This document shows positions 18,177-26,421 of a DNA stretch of 60,699 nt, piece by piece. Both the position numbers and the translations under genes were made by a program. The notes beneath the pieces are model-generated. The model was not told the origin of the DNA. It searched no databases and worked only from the letters and a program-made list of their open reading frames with translations. Source of the DNA: Candidatus Symbiopectobacterium sp. 'North America' (GTDB lineage Bacteria > Pseudomonadota > Gammaproteobacteria > Enterobacterales > Enterobacteriaceae); NCBI RefSeq assembly GCF_015762685.1, contig NZ_PEHF01000011.1, forward strand, positions 1-60,699. Direction: 5' to 3'. Position 1 is the stretch's first letter. Each line of letters begins with the position of its first letter.

Positions 18177-18481
18177 GATAGCACCCTCGCGCCCTGGGGC
18201 AGGGTCACTCTCATACCGTCACGCACTAGCGTCATGCAAGATTGCACGTTGGGAATATTATCTACCGTGACACGACATTCGAAGCAGACACCCATCATGC
18301 AAAACGGGCCGCGCGGTTGCTGATCAATGGCAGTATGGCGTGTGGTGGTGATGCCGTTTGCCAGCAGCGCGGCGGCCAGCGTCCAGCCAGCGCGTGCGGT
18401 AATTGGCTCATCGTTCACCCACAGGGTGATTTGCGGTGCATCAACCGTGGGTAGCATTTGGAACCGGGAAACGCTGGACAT
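18155..18481 (-). CDS. HcnA-like [2Fe-2S] ferredoxin subunit
   Basis: A 108-residue subunit carrying a plant-type [2Fe-2S] centre: CMMGVCFEC plus a fourth cysteine in NVQSCMTLVRDG. Such proteins form the small subunit between HcnB- and HcnC-type flavoproteins in hydrogen-cyanide synthase and in opine and amino-acid oxidases. ATG 18479-18481 (MSSVSRFQMLP) overlaps the end of the HcnC-like gene by 41 bp; a later ATG at 18457 is also possible. The frame is intact, though its partner HcnB is frameshifted. Confidence 0.85.
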   Translation of the reverse strand: MSSVSRFQMLPTVDAPQITLWVNDEPITARAGWTLAAALLANGITTTRHTAIDQQPRGPFCMMGVCFECRVTVDNIPNVQSCMTLVRDGMRVTLPQGARVLSCPRPGQ

Positions 18482-19559
18482 GAAATACCTCGAAAAGCGA
18501 AGGAAGTGCACCGCCTAAAACCCACGCCGGAAGCAGCTCACTATGCAGCGCTGCCAGCGTAACACCGCTGTGGCAGGTGACGGCAAAAGCGCCGGGGTAG
18601 CGACGGGATTCATCATAAACCGGCAAACCATCTGGCGTCATGATACGCAACGCCCCCCAGGTGCGTACAATCTGTGCGTGGGCCAGACAGGGGAAAGCGC
18701 GTATTGCCCGCTGGGCAATATGCTGTTGAACCTCGGGCTGCGTCCGGGTGTTAAACCCGACGTGCTCTTGCGAGTCCCCAATCATCACCGTGCCCTCCTG
18801 CGTTTGCCGTAGCAGGTTGGAGGGATAGCGCAGAAAAGGAGCCAGGCGTTCGGTCACCAATAACTGACCGCGCACCGGTTCAATCGGGATCGGGAGATCG
18901 ACCTGTGCCCCAAGGCGCGCGTTTTCCAGCCCTGCGGCCAGCACGATACGTTTGGCGTGCCATTTGCCCTGTGGCGTGTGCAAGGTGAAACCGTCCTGAT
19001 GGCTTTCAATCTCACTGACCGGATGGGATGGAAAATAGTGCCCGCCCTCCTGCTGAAAGGCGTAGGACAGTGCGTGCAGCGTCAGCAGCCGATTGACATG
19101 GCCGTCATGGGGAGAATAGATAGCACCGGCTATCTGGCGTGATGCTTCAGGCACATGTTGGCGCAGCGTGGCGTTATCCCATACCTCATAGCGAAAATCC
19201 GGGTTGCCCTGTTGCAGCTTGCTGACGTTGCGTATCGCGCTGTTCAGCGCATCGGATGTTAAGCAGAAATTGATGCCACTGGGCTGAGACAACCCGCAAT
19301 CAATACCGGTTTCAGTGCGTAGGCGCTGCGCAAAGTCGGGCCAGCGCGTGGGTGCCAGACAGGAGAGTTGGCTGTAAGGCGGACAATTGACGCCTTTGCC
19401 CTGCACCCAAATCAGACCGAAGTTGCCGCGCGAGGCGCGAAAATCCGTACCACCCCCGTCGAGAATCGCGGTATGGGCGCGTTGGCGCTGCAAACCATAA
19501 GCGATGGCGTGGCCGACAATGCCTCCGCCGATCACGATAACGTCATAGCGTTGTGTCAT
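18441..19559 (-). CDS. HcnC/DadA-like FAD-dependent amino-acid oxidase subunit
   Basis: An intact 372-residue flavoprotein of the DAO superfamily that oxidises glycine, D-amino acids or opines. The N-terminus has the dinucleotide motif VIVIGGGIVGHAIAYGL; FRASRGNFGLIWVQGKG follows as the flavin-loop region, and TPDGLPVYDESRRYPGAFAVTCHSGVTLA is the conserved C-terminal FAD contact. The start ATG at 19557-19559 is chosen by homology (MTQRYDVIVIG). It shares the operon with HcnA- and HcnB-like subunits. Neighbouring racemase and C-S lyase genes suggest a D-amino acid or conjugate substrate; true cyanide production cannot be judged. Confidence 0.8.
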   Translation of the reverse strand: MTQRYDVIVIGGGIVGHAIAYGLQRQRAHTAILDGGGTDFRASRGNFGLIWVQGKGVNCPPYSQLSCLAPTRWPDFAQRLRTETGIDCGLSQPSGINFCLTSDALNSAIRNVSKLQQGNPDFRYEVWDNATLRQHVPEASRQIAGAIYSPHDGHVNRLLTLHALSYAFQQEGGHYFPSHPVSEIESHQDGFTLHTPQGKWHAKRIVLAAGLENARLGAQVDLPIPIEPVRGQLLVTERLAPFLRYPSNLLRQTQEGTVMIGDSQEHVGFNTRTQPEVQQHIAQRAIRAFPCLAHAQIVRTWGALRIMTPDGLPVYDESRRYPGAFAVTCHSGVTLAALHSELLPAWVLGGALPSLFEVFHVQRFPVPNATHG

Positions 19560-19609
19560 GAAGGGGTTACCTGATGAAAACCTGTTACCGGTACCAATTA
19601 TCTCCCCCA

Positions 19610-20308
19610 TCATAAGCTCTCGGTTGCAGTGCGCCATAGAACCAGCGTACCAGCGACCGGCAAACCAAAGCGGGCATGCAGCGTGGCGCTGAAGGGGGCC
19701 AGGTTGATGCATTCGAGCACCAATGCCCCGGTTTGCGGGTAGCGCGCCAGCGCCTGCTGTGCGGTGGCTAGCACTTCTTGCTGTAAAATAGCATACGGGA
19801 CGCTGTCGTCTCCGTCACGAATTGAACGCACAAACTCGGAATCCAGGGCCATCCCCACCACGTGCGCATCGCCGGGAATACCGACTTTTTCTAGATAATC
19901 GCCGCGCAGTGCGCGATCGTTGAAGGTCAAAATCAGCGGTGTTTTCCCGGTGGGAAGCAGGCGCTATACCAGCAGGTATTTTAGCAGGCTGCTGGTGACA
20001 ATCGGCACCGGTGACCAGGCTGCCAACTCTTGCTGGTAGTAGGAGAGGAAGCCGCAACTGGTGGTCAGCCCATTAACGCCCTCGTCGATGAGGGCCTGCG
20101 CCGCACGTTTGAACGGCTCCAGCAAATCGTGTTGATCGAGGTGCCCCATCCGCTGTGGGATGGCCTCTTCCACCACCCGATAGCGTACCGGGAACGACCA
20201 GGTGCCGGGGTTACCAATATCGCCCAGATAGCGGCGAAAATGGTTTTTTACCATCAAAATACCGAGTGTGGCCGGTGGTATGGCTAAGCCAGTGTGAATG
20301 TCTGACAT
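19610..20308 (-). pseudogene. Aspartate/glutamate/hydantoin racemase-family protein, in-frame TAG
   Basis: A cofactor-independent racemase-fold protein (about 232 codons). The two catalytic cysteines of the family are visible in GLTTSCGFL and VLECINLAPF. A TAG at 19964-19966 interrupts the frame after SSLLKYLLV; the same frame goes on RLLPTGKTPLILTFNDRA to TAA/TGA at 19610. ATG 20306-20308 is the start (MSDIHTGLAIPPATLGILMV). It sits between the MalY-like gene and the HcnC-like subunit, so it probably converted an amino acid into the enantiomer used by the oxidase. Confidence 0.8.
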
Positions 20309-20321
20309 GGTTAGGGTTCCG

Positions 20322-21531
20322 TTAAGCGCGCCTTGAGGCGGCAATCACTGCGTCCAGAATTTGTTGCAGCAGCACCTTTGACGTGGCGAAGTTGAGGCGT
20401 GCGAAGGCTTCTGCGCCGGGGTTAAAGGTTTCACCCGCGCTGAGCGCCACTTTGGCATGCTCCAGATAATACGCGCCTGCGGCGCTAGGTAAGAGCAGAT
20501 CGCTAAAATCCAGCCAGGCGAAGTAGGTTGCTTCGGGGGTGTGGACGCGAACCTCCGGCAGTGCGGTACGTACAGTGGTGATCACTTGCTCACGCAGCTC
20601 CAGCAGGTAATGGCGTACGCCTTCCAGCCAACTGTGGCCGCGATCCCAGGCGGCCACGGTAGCATCAATGCCGATACCGGAGGGATAGCCTAAAATCCGG
20701 GCGGGCAGACATTGGGTAAAGCGCTGTTTTAACACGCCGTCACCGAAGTACATCAGTGCACAGCGCAGTCCAGCGATATTGAAACTCTTACTGACTGAGT
20801 TCAGGGTGATGGTGCGTGCCGCAAGGCCCGGTGCCACCCTAGCAAACGGAATATGTTCCTGTCCGGGATACACCAGATCGGCATGAATCTTATTGGCAAT
20901 CACGATCAAATCATGGGCTTCGGCCAGTGTGGCCAGCTTTTCCAGCTCATCACGCCGCAGTGCGCGACCGGTGGGGTTGTGTGGGTTACACAGCAGCAGG
21001 ATGCGCGTGTTGGCATCAATCTGGTTGGCAAGATGATCGAAATCGATTTCATAGCCCTGACCGTTGTCCACCAGTGGGCTGGCCTGTAAGCGGCGGCCGG
21101 TGTCATTGATGGCATCATAAAAGGGCGGATAGCTGGGGGATTTGCAGCACAATACCGTCACCTGGCTCACTGAATGCCAGAATCAGCAAATAGACTGCCT
21201 GCACCAATTCGTTGAGCGCCAAGACGTTGGCAGGGTCAGTCTCCCAGTCAAACTCGCGTGCGGTATAGCGACTGAAGGCGCGCGCCAGCAGATGTTCCGC
21301 CCGGTCGCGTTGCCGGTAAGGGTAGCCGGTATCCTGAGCCAGATACCAGTGACGTAATACGTCAGCAACGGCAGGCGCTGGGGCAAAATCCATCTCCGCC
21401 ACCCAGGCGGGGAGAATCTCCAGCGCGTGATACTGCCACTTCATGCTTTGGCGACGGCGCAACGTTTCCAGCGGCAGCGTGTATTGCTCGGCAAACTGTT
21501 GTGCGATACCGGCATCGTAATGCGTGCTCAT
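20322..21531 (-). pseudogene. MalY/PatB-type PLP aminotransferase (C-S lyase), one frameshift
   Basis: A fold-type I PLP enzyme of the MalY/PatB cystathionine beta-lyase group. Features: WVAEMDFAPAPAV near the N-terminus, NPHNPTGRA for substrate binding, and the PLP lysine in TLNSVSKSFNIAGLRC. A run of five C at about 21143-21147 (coding strand) should be four: IVLQIP should be followed directly by SYPPFYDAINDTGRRL. The rest of the 403-codon gene is intact. First gene of the minus-strand operon; the 35-bp element at 21673-21707 lies 142 bp upstream of its start. Confidence 0.85.
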
Positions 21532-21672
21532 GTTATACCACCTGCGGGATGCGTTTCGGCAAGGGCATTTTCAGCCAGGAAACCGACGTATCAATGCGCA
21601 GATGCATGAGGATTCCTTCTGTTTTATTTGCCGTTGACAAGCCAATCATGGTTGGCTAAGTTGCGGTCAAAT

Positions 21673-21707
21673 TAACAAATATATATTTTATATTGTATAA
21701 ACTTTAT
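21673..21707. repeat. 35-bp AT-rich promoter element, copy 1
   Basis: A perfect 35-bp match to 24113-24147, beginning TAACAAATATATATTTTATA and ending AACTTTAT. It lies in the divergent region between the MalY-led operon and the GntR regulator. Similarity stops at both edges. It contains -10-like hexamers (TATATT, TATTGT) and a partial dyad around TATATATTTTATATTGTATA, so it probably holds a promoter and/or regulator site. Confidence 0.75.
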
Positions 21708-21779
21708 CAGCTATGCATTGCCATTTAACGCATATGGCAGTGTGGTTATCCTGGCCGATAAATCAGCAATGAGGGCGCT

Positions 21780-22412
21780 ATGGATCAGACTGACGCAGCA
21801 AACCGGGCCAGCCCGGCCCCCCTTCCCGCTGTGGTGGTTGACCGGCGGCCTCTGACCGACCGCGTGGCGGACTATGTGCGCGATCTGATCGTGCAGGATA
21901 TCCTGCAACCCGGCGATCCCATCAATGTGCAAAGCATTTGCAGTACCCTGCAAATTTCGCAAACTCCGCTGCGTGAAGCGCTGAAAATGCTGGCGGCCCA
22001 GGGGTTGGTGGATTTGCGCCCCAATAAGCGCGTGGTGGTGGCGTCTCTGGCGGCGTTGCAAGCGACACCAGACGATCTGCTCGCGTTGCAGCAGCAGTAA
22101 CAGGCGCTGATGGCGGCGTTTCACGCAGGAGAATCGCTGCGCTATTTTCATGCCAACCAAGCCTTTCATCAGGCGTTGGTACACGCTTCGCACAATGCCA
22201 CACTGATCGAGCTGCACAATAATCTCAATGCCCGTCTGTATCGCACGCGTTTCAAAGAAAATCAGTGGAATGCGCGCAGCGGCGACTGGCAGCGCGTGGC
22301 TGAAGAGCACAGTAAAATTCTGCGCGCCATTGAGACGCGCAACGGCGATCTGTGCGCGGAACTGCTGGCCCGTCACCTGAACGGTGCGCGTGCCTCCTTG
22401 CACGCGTACTGA
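21780..22412 (+). pseudogene. GntR/FadR-family regulator, stop plus probable internal deletion
   Basis: Regulator of the oxidase/transport cluster, transcribed divergently from it. The winged helix lies at about residues 24-92 (LTDRVADYVRDLIVQDIL, SQTPLREALKMLAAQGLVDL), followed by an FCD-type ligand domain (FHANQAFHQALVHASHN, HSKILRAIETRNGDLCAELLARHL). An in-frame TAA at 22098-22100 ends the first part after LALQQQ. In addition, the segment joining VASL to AALQATPDD is shorter than in FCD regulators I know, missing the first helix of the domain, which suggests an in-frame deletion of about 25-30 codons. Confidence 0.75.
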
Positions 22413-22423
22413 TCCGGTTAGCC

Positions 22424-22448
22424 TCCCCCGCTGATACAGCGGGGGGCC
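22424..22448. terminator. Hairpin between convergent gntR-like and binding-protein genes
   Basis: CCCCCGCT and AGCGGGGG form a GC-rich stem with a 5-nt loop between the two gene ends. T runs are weak on both strands, so termination efficiency is uncertain. Confidence 0.5.
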
Positions 22449-22450
22449 TC

Positions 22451-24058
22451 TTACGGCTTAGGTTCTACCCATACTCCCGCCAGATTCCCTTCAACACCAT
22501 CTGCCGTTGGCGAATGGTCGTGAACGCGCGGGTTGTAAATGGTGATGAACTGCGGCGACAGCAGGTTAATGTCCGGCGCGTCATGCATCACGATGTGCTG
22601 GAACTGGCGGAACTGCGCGATGCGTTTGGCATTGTCGTTTCCTGTCTGCGCCGCTTCCAGCAGGCGATCGACTTCGGGGTTAACGTAGTGCGAGGTGTTG
22701 GAGAACGGCAACCCGACGCGGTAGTTCTTCGACCAGTAGAGACGCTGTACGCCTGCGGTTGAATCGTACAAGTTGGCGAACATGTTCAGCGCCAGCGCAA
22801 AGTCGCGATCGGTGTACACGCGTTTGGTGTGCGACGAAATGTCCGATGAACGCAGCGTTACCGCAACCCCGATTTTTGCCAGTGCCGCCCGTGTAAAATC
22901 GGCGATACGACGGAAAGCATCGTCATAGGTGTTGTAGTCCAGCGTGATGCTAAAGCGAGTGCCGTCTGCGCCGTGCGGGTATCCGGCTTCATCCAGCAGG
23001 AGGTTAGCGGCCGCCAGATCGAAGGGATACGGGGTCAGCGACGGATCGTGGAAGGTTTTCAAACCGGGGGCAACGGGAGATGCCGTGGGCGTCGCCAGGC
23101 CAAAGTAGGCAATGCGCACCAGTGCATCCCTGTCAATGGCGTGAGAAAACACCTGGCGTACGCGCAGGTCTTTGAAAATCTTGTCATCCAGATTGAATTG
23201 CAGCGATGTGACGCTGTAAGAGTAATTGTTCCCTTTGGTTTCAAAGCCCAGCTTGCCCTCTTTCTTCAATCGGGCAATTTCACTCAGCGCAACCGGCGTT
23301 CGGTAAGCGATGTCCGCATCACCGGTTTCCAGCGCCAGCGTTCGCACCACGGCATCCGGCGAGAACTTGACGATCAACTGGTCCAGATAGGGTTTTGGGT
23401 TATCCCAGTAGTAGGGATTGCGTTTGTAGACAATGTGGCTACCGCGTACCCATTCGCTGAAAATATACGGACCGGTGCCGACTGGCGCATTGTTATTGGC
23501 ATTTTTCAGCGGATCGCTGCCCGGCACGTCATAGATGTGTTTTGGCAGAATCGGTGTTTCACCAGCGGCAAACGCGCGCAGCAAATAAGGGGCCGGGTGT
23601 GATAACTCAAAGACGGCAGTCAGCGCATCGGGGGTTTTAATGTCGTTAACGTTAGCAAAGGTGCTTCTGGCGCGTGGGTGTATTTGTTTCAGTAACTGAA
23701 TGGAATAGGCCACGTCAGCGGAAGTAAAAGGCTGGCCGTCGTGCCATTTCACCCCCTGATGCAAATGAAAAGTATAGGTTTTTCCATCGGGGCTGATATC
23801 CCAGGACGTTACCAGTTGCGCCTGTGGATTAAGGTCGTAATCATAGGTCAGCAGCCCTTCCGTGACTTTGCCACTGACCGCAATCGCCGGTTGAGCGACG
23901 GTCGCGAGTGAAACTAATGTGGAGGGCTCACTGGACAGTATCAGCGTCAGTGCACCGCCACGCTGCGGCGTGGTGGCAGTGTGTGCGCTGGCAGCCAGCC
24001 ATCCTGAAAGCAGCAGAGCGTTGCCTCCCCAGCGAGACAAACGGGTAAACCATGACAT
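22451..24058 (-). CDS. Peptide/opine-type ABC substrate-binding protein (SBP family 5)
   Basis: An intact 535-residue periplasmic binding protein of the DppA/OppA family. An N-terminal signal sequence ends near ASAHTA; then come GGALTLILSSEPSTL, the family signature SWDISPDGKTYTFHLHQGVKWHDGQPFTSADVAYS, and VGTGPYIFSEWVRG. No permease or ATPase genes follow, so either other components are shared or they have been lost. The 35-bp element at 24113-24147 lies 55 bp upstream of its ATG and is shared with the oxidase operon, linking uptake to the HcnABC-like pathway. Ligand unknown. Confidence 0.85.
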   Translation of the reverse strand: MSWFTRLSRWGGNALLLSGWLAASAHTATTPQRGGALTLILSSEPSTLVSLATVAQPAIAVSGKVTEGLLTYDYDLNPQAQLVTSWDISPDGKTYTFHLHQGVKWHDGQPFTSADVAYSIQLLKQIHPRARSTFANVNDIKTPDALTAVFELSHPAPYLLRAFAAGETPILPKHIYDVPGSDPLKNANNNAPVGTGPYIFSEWVRGSHIVYKRNPYYWDNPKPYLDQLIVKFSPDAVVRTLALETGDADIAYRTPVALSEIARLKKEGKLGFETKGNNYSYSVTSLQFNLDDKIFKDLRVRQVFSHAIDRDALVRIAYFGLATPTASPVAPGLKTFHDPSLTPYPFDLAAANLLLDEAGYPHGADGTRFSITLDYNTYDDAFRRIADFTRAALAKIGVAVTLRSSDISSHTKRVYTDRDFALALNMFANLYDSTAGVQRLYWSKNYRVGLPFSNTSHYVNPEVDRLLEAAQTGNDNAKRIAQFRQFQHIVMHDAPDINLLSPQFITIYNPRVHDHSPTADGVEGNLAGVWVEPKP

Positions 24059-24112
24059 AAAACCCCCTGGTTGAAGATCAAAAAAGCAAAAGCGAGCGAA
24101 TGAAATTCAACC

Positions 24113-24147
24113 TAACAAATATATATTTTATATTGTATAAACTTTAT
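24113..24147. repeat. 35-bp AT-rich promoter element, copy 2
   Basis: Identical to 21673-21707. It precedes the minus-strand binding-protein gene (start 24058) by 55 bp. Sharing of the element between the two transcription units suggests one regulator, most simply the GntR-type protein encoded at 21780. Confidence 0.75.
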
Positions 24148-24149
24148 GG

Positions 24150-24591
24150 GATAACCAATTGCGTAAACTGGAAATGCACGCCACACGGCCTGTCTATGTC
24201 GACTATTAAACCTCTCACAGAGCTTTTTCTTCCTTCCCGAGCACAATCATTTTCTGAGAGGCGTGAAGCCACACGCTTTTCACTCGAGTCGGTTGGCGAA
24301 AGGCGACCGTACCCTCGGGGGCATCGGCATACGCTGGTAACGTGCCAATTCAATACCGTCGTTATCTATCTGATCGAGTTGGTTCAGGCGGTTAGGTTTT
24401 TGAAGCGCGTGGGGTATAAATTCCCCTTTACTGACGTGGAACACGCGGGAAAGACTGTCTAGCTTCATTAACATCATATCCATAGACGCTCAGGTGGCAA
24501 TATGTCCCCAAAATAACGGCGCTATTATGCTGATAAATAAAGGTATGCCTGTCAAAAAACGGTCTGTTTGATAGACCGTATGGCAAACAGG
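24150..24591. other. Gap without a recognised gene
   Basis: Between the promoter element and yidQ I find no recognised family. A 67-codon minus-strand frame (24280-24483, MDMMLMKLDSLSRVFHVSKGEF) is the most protein-like but lacks a ribosome site; an overlapping plus-strand frame looks like a shadow. Decayed coding sequence is possible. Confidence 0.4.
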
Positions 24592-24945
24592 CTACGGATG
24601 CGCAGTGCTGGATTGCACGGTACTCGCGGGGATGATGGGGAGTGGTTCATCGTGGTGGATGCGTGCGCGTAACGAATCGTCCGGCTTTTCTTTGCCCGAG
24701 CGAGAATAGTCATAAGGCAGCAGCAAGGTATCCATAACGGCAGAAAACGGCATATCGAGGATTACCAGTGGCGTCATGGCCCAACTGGCATCTTCACTGT
24801 GCAGTGCGTCCATATTGGCACGCGTACCGGAATAGTAACCTTGATGGGGACCGGTGTGTGTCATCACGCTGGAACAACCGCCAGTAAGCGCTAGCCCGCT
24901 TCCAGCTATCAACAAAGAGAGTGCAGTACGTCTCAGTACTTTCAT
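24592..24945 (-). CDS. yidQ: YidQ-like lipoprotein (DUF1375)
   Basis: A 117-residue outer-membrane or periplasmic lipoprotein. The ATG at 24943-24945 (MKVLRR) gives a signal peptide with lipobox LTGGC, lipidated at Cys24. The core CSSVMTHTGPHQGYYSGTRAN and ILDMPFSAVMDTLLLPYD match E. coli YidQ. It lies beside ibpA, transcribed divergently, as in E. coli. Function unknown. Intact. Confidence 0.9.
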   Translation of the reverse strand: MKVLRRTALSLLIAGSGLALTGGCSSVMTHTGPHQGYYSGTRANMDALHSEDASWAMTPLVILDMPFSAVMDTLLLPYDYSRSGKEKPDDSLRARIHHDEPLPIIPASTVQSSTAHP

Positions 24946-25094
24946 ATCGCTGTCCATTGAGAAATGGTCGGCTTACGCCAGGCCTTGCCACGGTATAACG
25001 GGCTCTAAATAAGATGTCATGTTTTGTGCTGTGATGGTAGTACTTCATTTTCCGATAAATTTTTCGGAAAAGGAAAAATTGCTTCGATCGCGGC

Positions 25095-25122
25095 CTTGAA
25101 AGTTTGAGCACGGTCCCCATCT
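25095..25122 (+). promoter_or_regulatory. Sigma-32 heat-shock promoter of ibpAB
   Basis: CTTGAAA (25095-25101) and CCCCATCT (25115-25122) are separated by 13 bp, an excellent match to the sigma-32 consensus. It lies about 110 bp before the ibpA start, leaving a long untranslated leader, as in E. coli ibpA. Confidence 0.85.
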
Positions 25123-25194
25123 TTATTGTAGCCCCAGATTATGACGCTACGCCGACAGGGTAGTTGATGGGGTGTGTGGCCTGTCTATCAAAGA

Positions 25195-25237
25195 AGGCTC
25201 ATATCAATCCTCGCTGAATGTTTAGGAGGCTGTAATG
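25195..25237 (+). promoter_or_regulatory. Probable ROSE-like RNA thermometer before ibpA
   Basis: The ribosome site TAGGAGG just before the ATG at 25235 can pair with ATCCTCGCTGA about 15 bases upstream, giving an imperfect hairpin that hides the Shine-Dalgarno sequence. The same arrangement controls E. coli ibpA. Pairing was judged by eye. Confidence 0.6.
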
Positions 25238-25648
25238 CGCAATTTCGATTTTTCTCCCCTGTATCGTTCCGCTATCGGTTTCGATCGTTTGTTTAATCTG
25301 CTGGAAGCCGGACAAAGTCAGGGTAACGGTGGGTATCCTCCCTACAATGTTGAACTGGTGGATGACAACCATTACCGCATTGCCATCGCTGTCGCGGGTT
25401 TTGCCGAGCATGAGCTGGAGATTACCGCTCATGACAATCTGCTGATTGTGAAAGGCGCACACGGCGGTGAGCCGGTAACACGTAACTATCTCTATCAGGG
25501 CATTGCCGAGCGCAATTTTGAGCGTAAGTTCCAACTGGCTGAGCACATTCAACTTACTGGTGCCAATCTGGAACATGGCTTGTTGTACATCGACCTGGCG
25601 CGCGTGGTGCCGGAAACGATGAAGCCGCGCCGTATTGATATCAAGTAA
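25235..25648 (+). CDS. ibpA: Small heat-shock protein IbpA
   Basis: A 137-residue alpha-crystallin-type holdase that binds aggregating proteins and hands them to DnaK/ClpB. It begins [21 protein letters not shown] as in E. coli IbpA; the crystallin domain spans about residues 35-125 ([23 protein letters not shown], then the C-terminal strands [15 protein letters not shown]), and a short C-terminal tail includes PRRIDIK, the I-x-I-type anchor. Intact and followed by its paralogue ibpB 120 bp downstream. Controlled by the sigma-32 promoter and probable RNA thermometer upstream. Confidence 0.95.
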   Translation: MRNFDFSPLYRSAIGFDRLFNLLEAGQSQGNGGYPPYNVELVDDNHYRIAIAVAGFAEHELEITAHDNLLIVKGAHGGEPVTRNYLYQGIAERNFERKFQLAEHIQLTGANLEHGLLYIDLARVVPETMKPRRIDIK

Positions 25649-25735
25649 GACGACGTTAACGTTTAACACCCAGTTTTAACGCCCGCCCGCCGTTAGGGGG
25701 CGAATTCGGTGGAGCCTGCCTGCTCATCTGAAGGC

Positions 25736-25770
25736 ACACTCTCGCTTCAAAGAAGGAGTCACATTAAATG
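25736..25770 (+). promoter_or_regulatory. Possible RNA thermometer before ibpB
   Basis: ACTCTCGCTTC can pair with GAAGGAGT, the ribosome site of ibpB, leaving an AAA loop and small bulges. E. coli ibpB also has a thermosensitive leader. Folding was judged by eye. Confidence 0.5.
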
Positions 25771-26223
25771 CGTAACTATGATTTATCACCTCTGCTGCGT
25801 CAGTGGATCGGTTTTGACAAATTGGCCAGCTCAATGCAGGGCAGTCAGGAGGCCGTTGAGTTTCCTCCCTACAACATTGAGAAAAAAGACGACAACCACT
25901 ATCGCATCACGCTGGCCCTGGCCGGGTTTAAGCAAAGCGAACTCGCGATCGAAATGGAAGGGCCGCGTCTGACGGTAAGCGGTACGCCGACGCTGCCGGA
26001 GAAGAAAGTGAAATATCTGCATCAGGGTCTGGCGTTTAAACCGTTCACCCTGAGCTTTACGCTGGCGGAGCACCTGTCTGTCTCCGAGGCGAAATTTGAA
26101 CTCGGTTTGCTGCATATCGATCTGGTACGTGAAGTACCGGCAGAACTGCAACCGCAGCGTATCGCCATTGGCGGTAGCCGCCCTGAGTTGACGCACGCAC
26201 CTGAATCGGCCAGCGATGCTTAA
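25768..26223 (+). CDS. ibpB: Small heat-shock protein IbpB
   Basis: A 151-residue paralogue of IbpA, starting [21 protein letters not shown]. The crystallin domain runs from about 30 to 122 ([41 protein letters not shown]), with the conserved tail PQRIAI. IbpB forms mixed oligomers with IbpA and helps release substrates to disaggregases. AGAAGGAGTCACATTAA precedes the ATG. Intact; the operon ends with a clear terminator. Retention of both paralogues fits a cell still needing aggregate control. Confidence 0.95.
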   Translation: MRNYDLSPLLRQWIGFDKLASSMQGSQEAVEFPPYNIEKKDDNHYRITLALAGFKQSELAIEMEGPRLTVSGTPTLPEKKVKYLHQGLAFKPFTLSFTLAEHLSVSEAKFELGLLHIDLVREVPAELQPQRIAIGGSRPELTHAPESASDA

Positions 26224-26254
26224 TCCGCAAAATAACGCGGTGAGTCTGTTATCC

Positions 26255-26283
26255 ATCCCCGGTTTTGCCGGGGATTTTTATTT
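26255..26283 (+). terminator. Rho-independent terminator after ibpB
   Basis: ATCCCCGG and CCGGGGAT form a stem with a 5-6 nt loop (TTTTG), followed by TTTTATTT. Confidence 0.85.
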
Positions 26284-26421
26284 CCTCATCACCCATAAGG
26301 ATTTGTGCTGGAAGGCACGGATTCTCGCTTCCCCTTCTGCCAGACTGCCTGTCAGTGGCGCTTTTGTCGCGTAGGTCTAGACTGATTTTCAAGCGAAAGA
26401 CGGCTGCACAAGGATACGGCT

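Noticed and set aside
18441..19559. Confident hydrogen cyanide synthase call
   Set aside because: HcnABC-like subunits are shared with opine, sarcosine and amino-acid oxidases, and the racemase and MalY-like neighbours do not fit known hcn operons.
24280..24483. 67-codon minus-strand ORF as a gene
   Set aside because: No ribosome site and no recognised family; listed only as part of the gap description.
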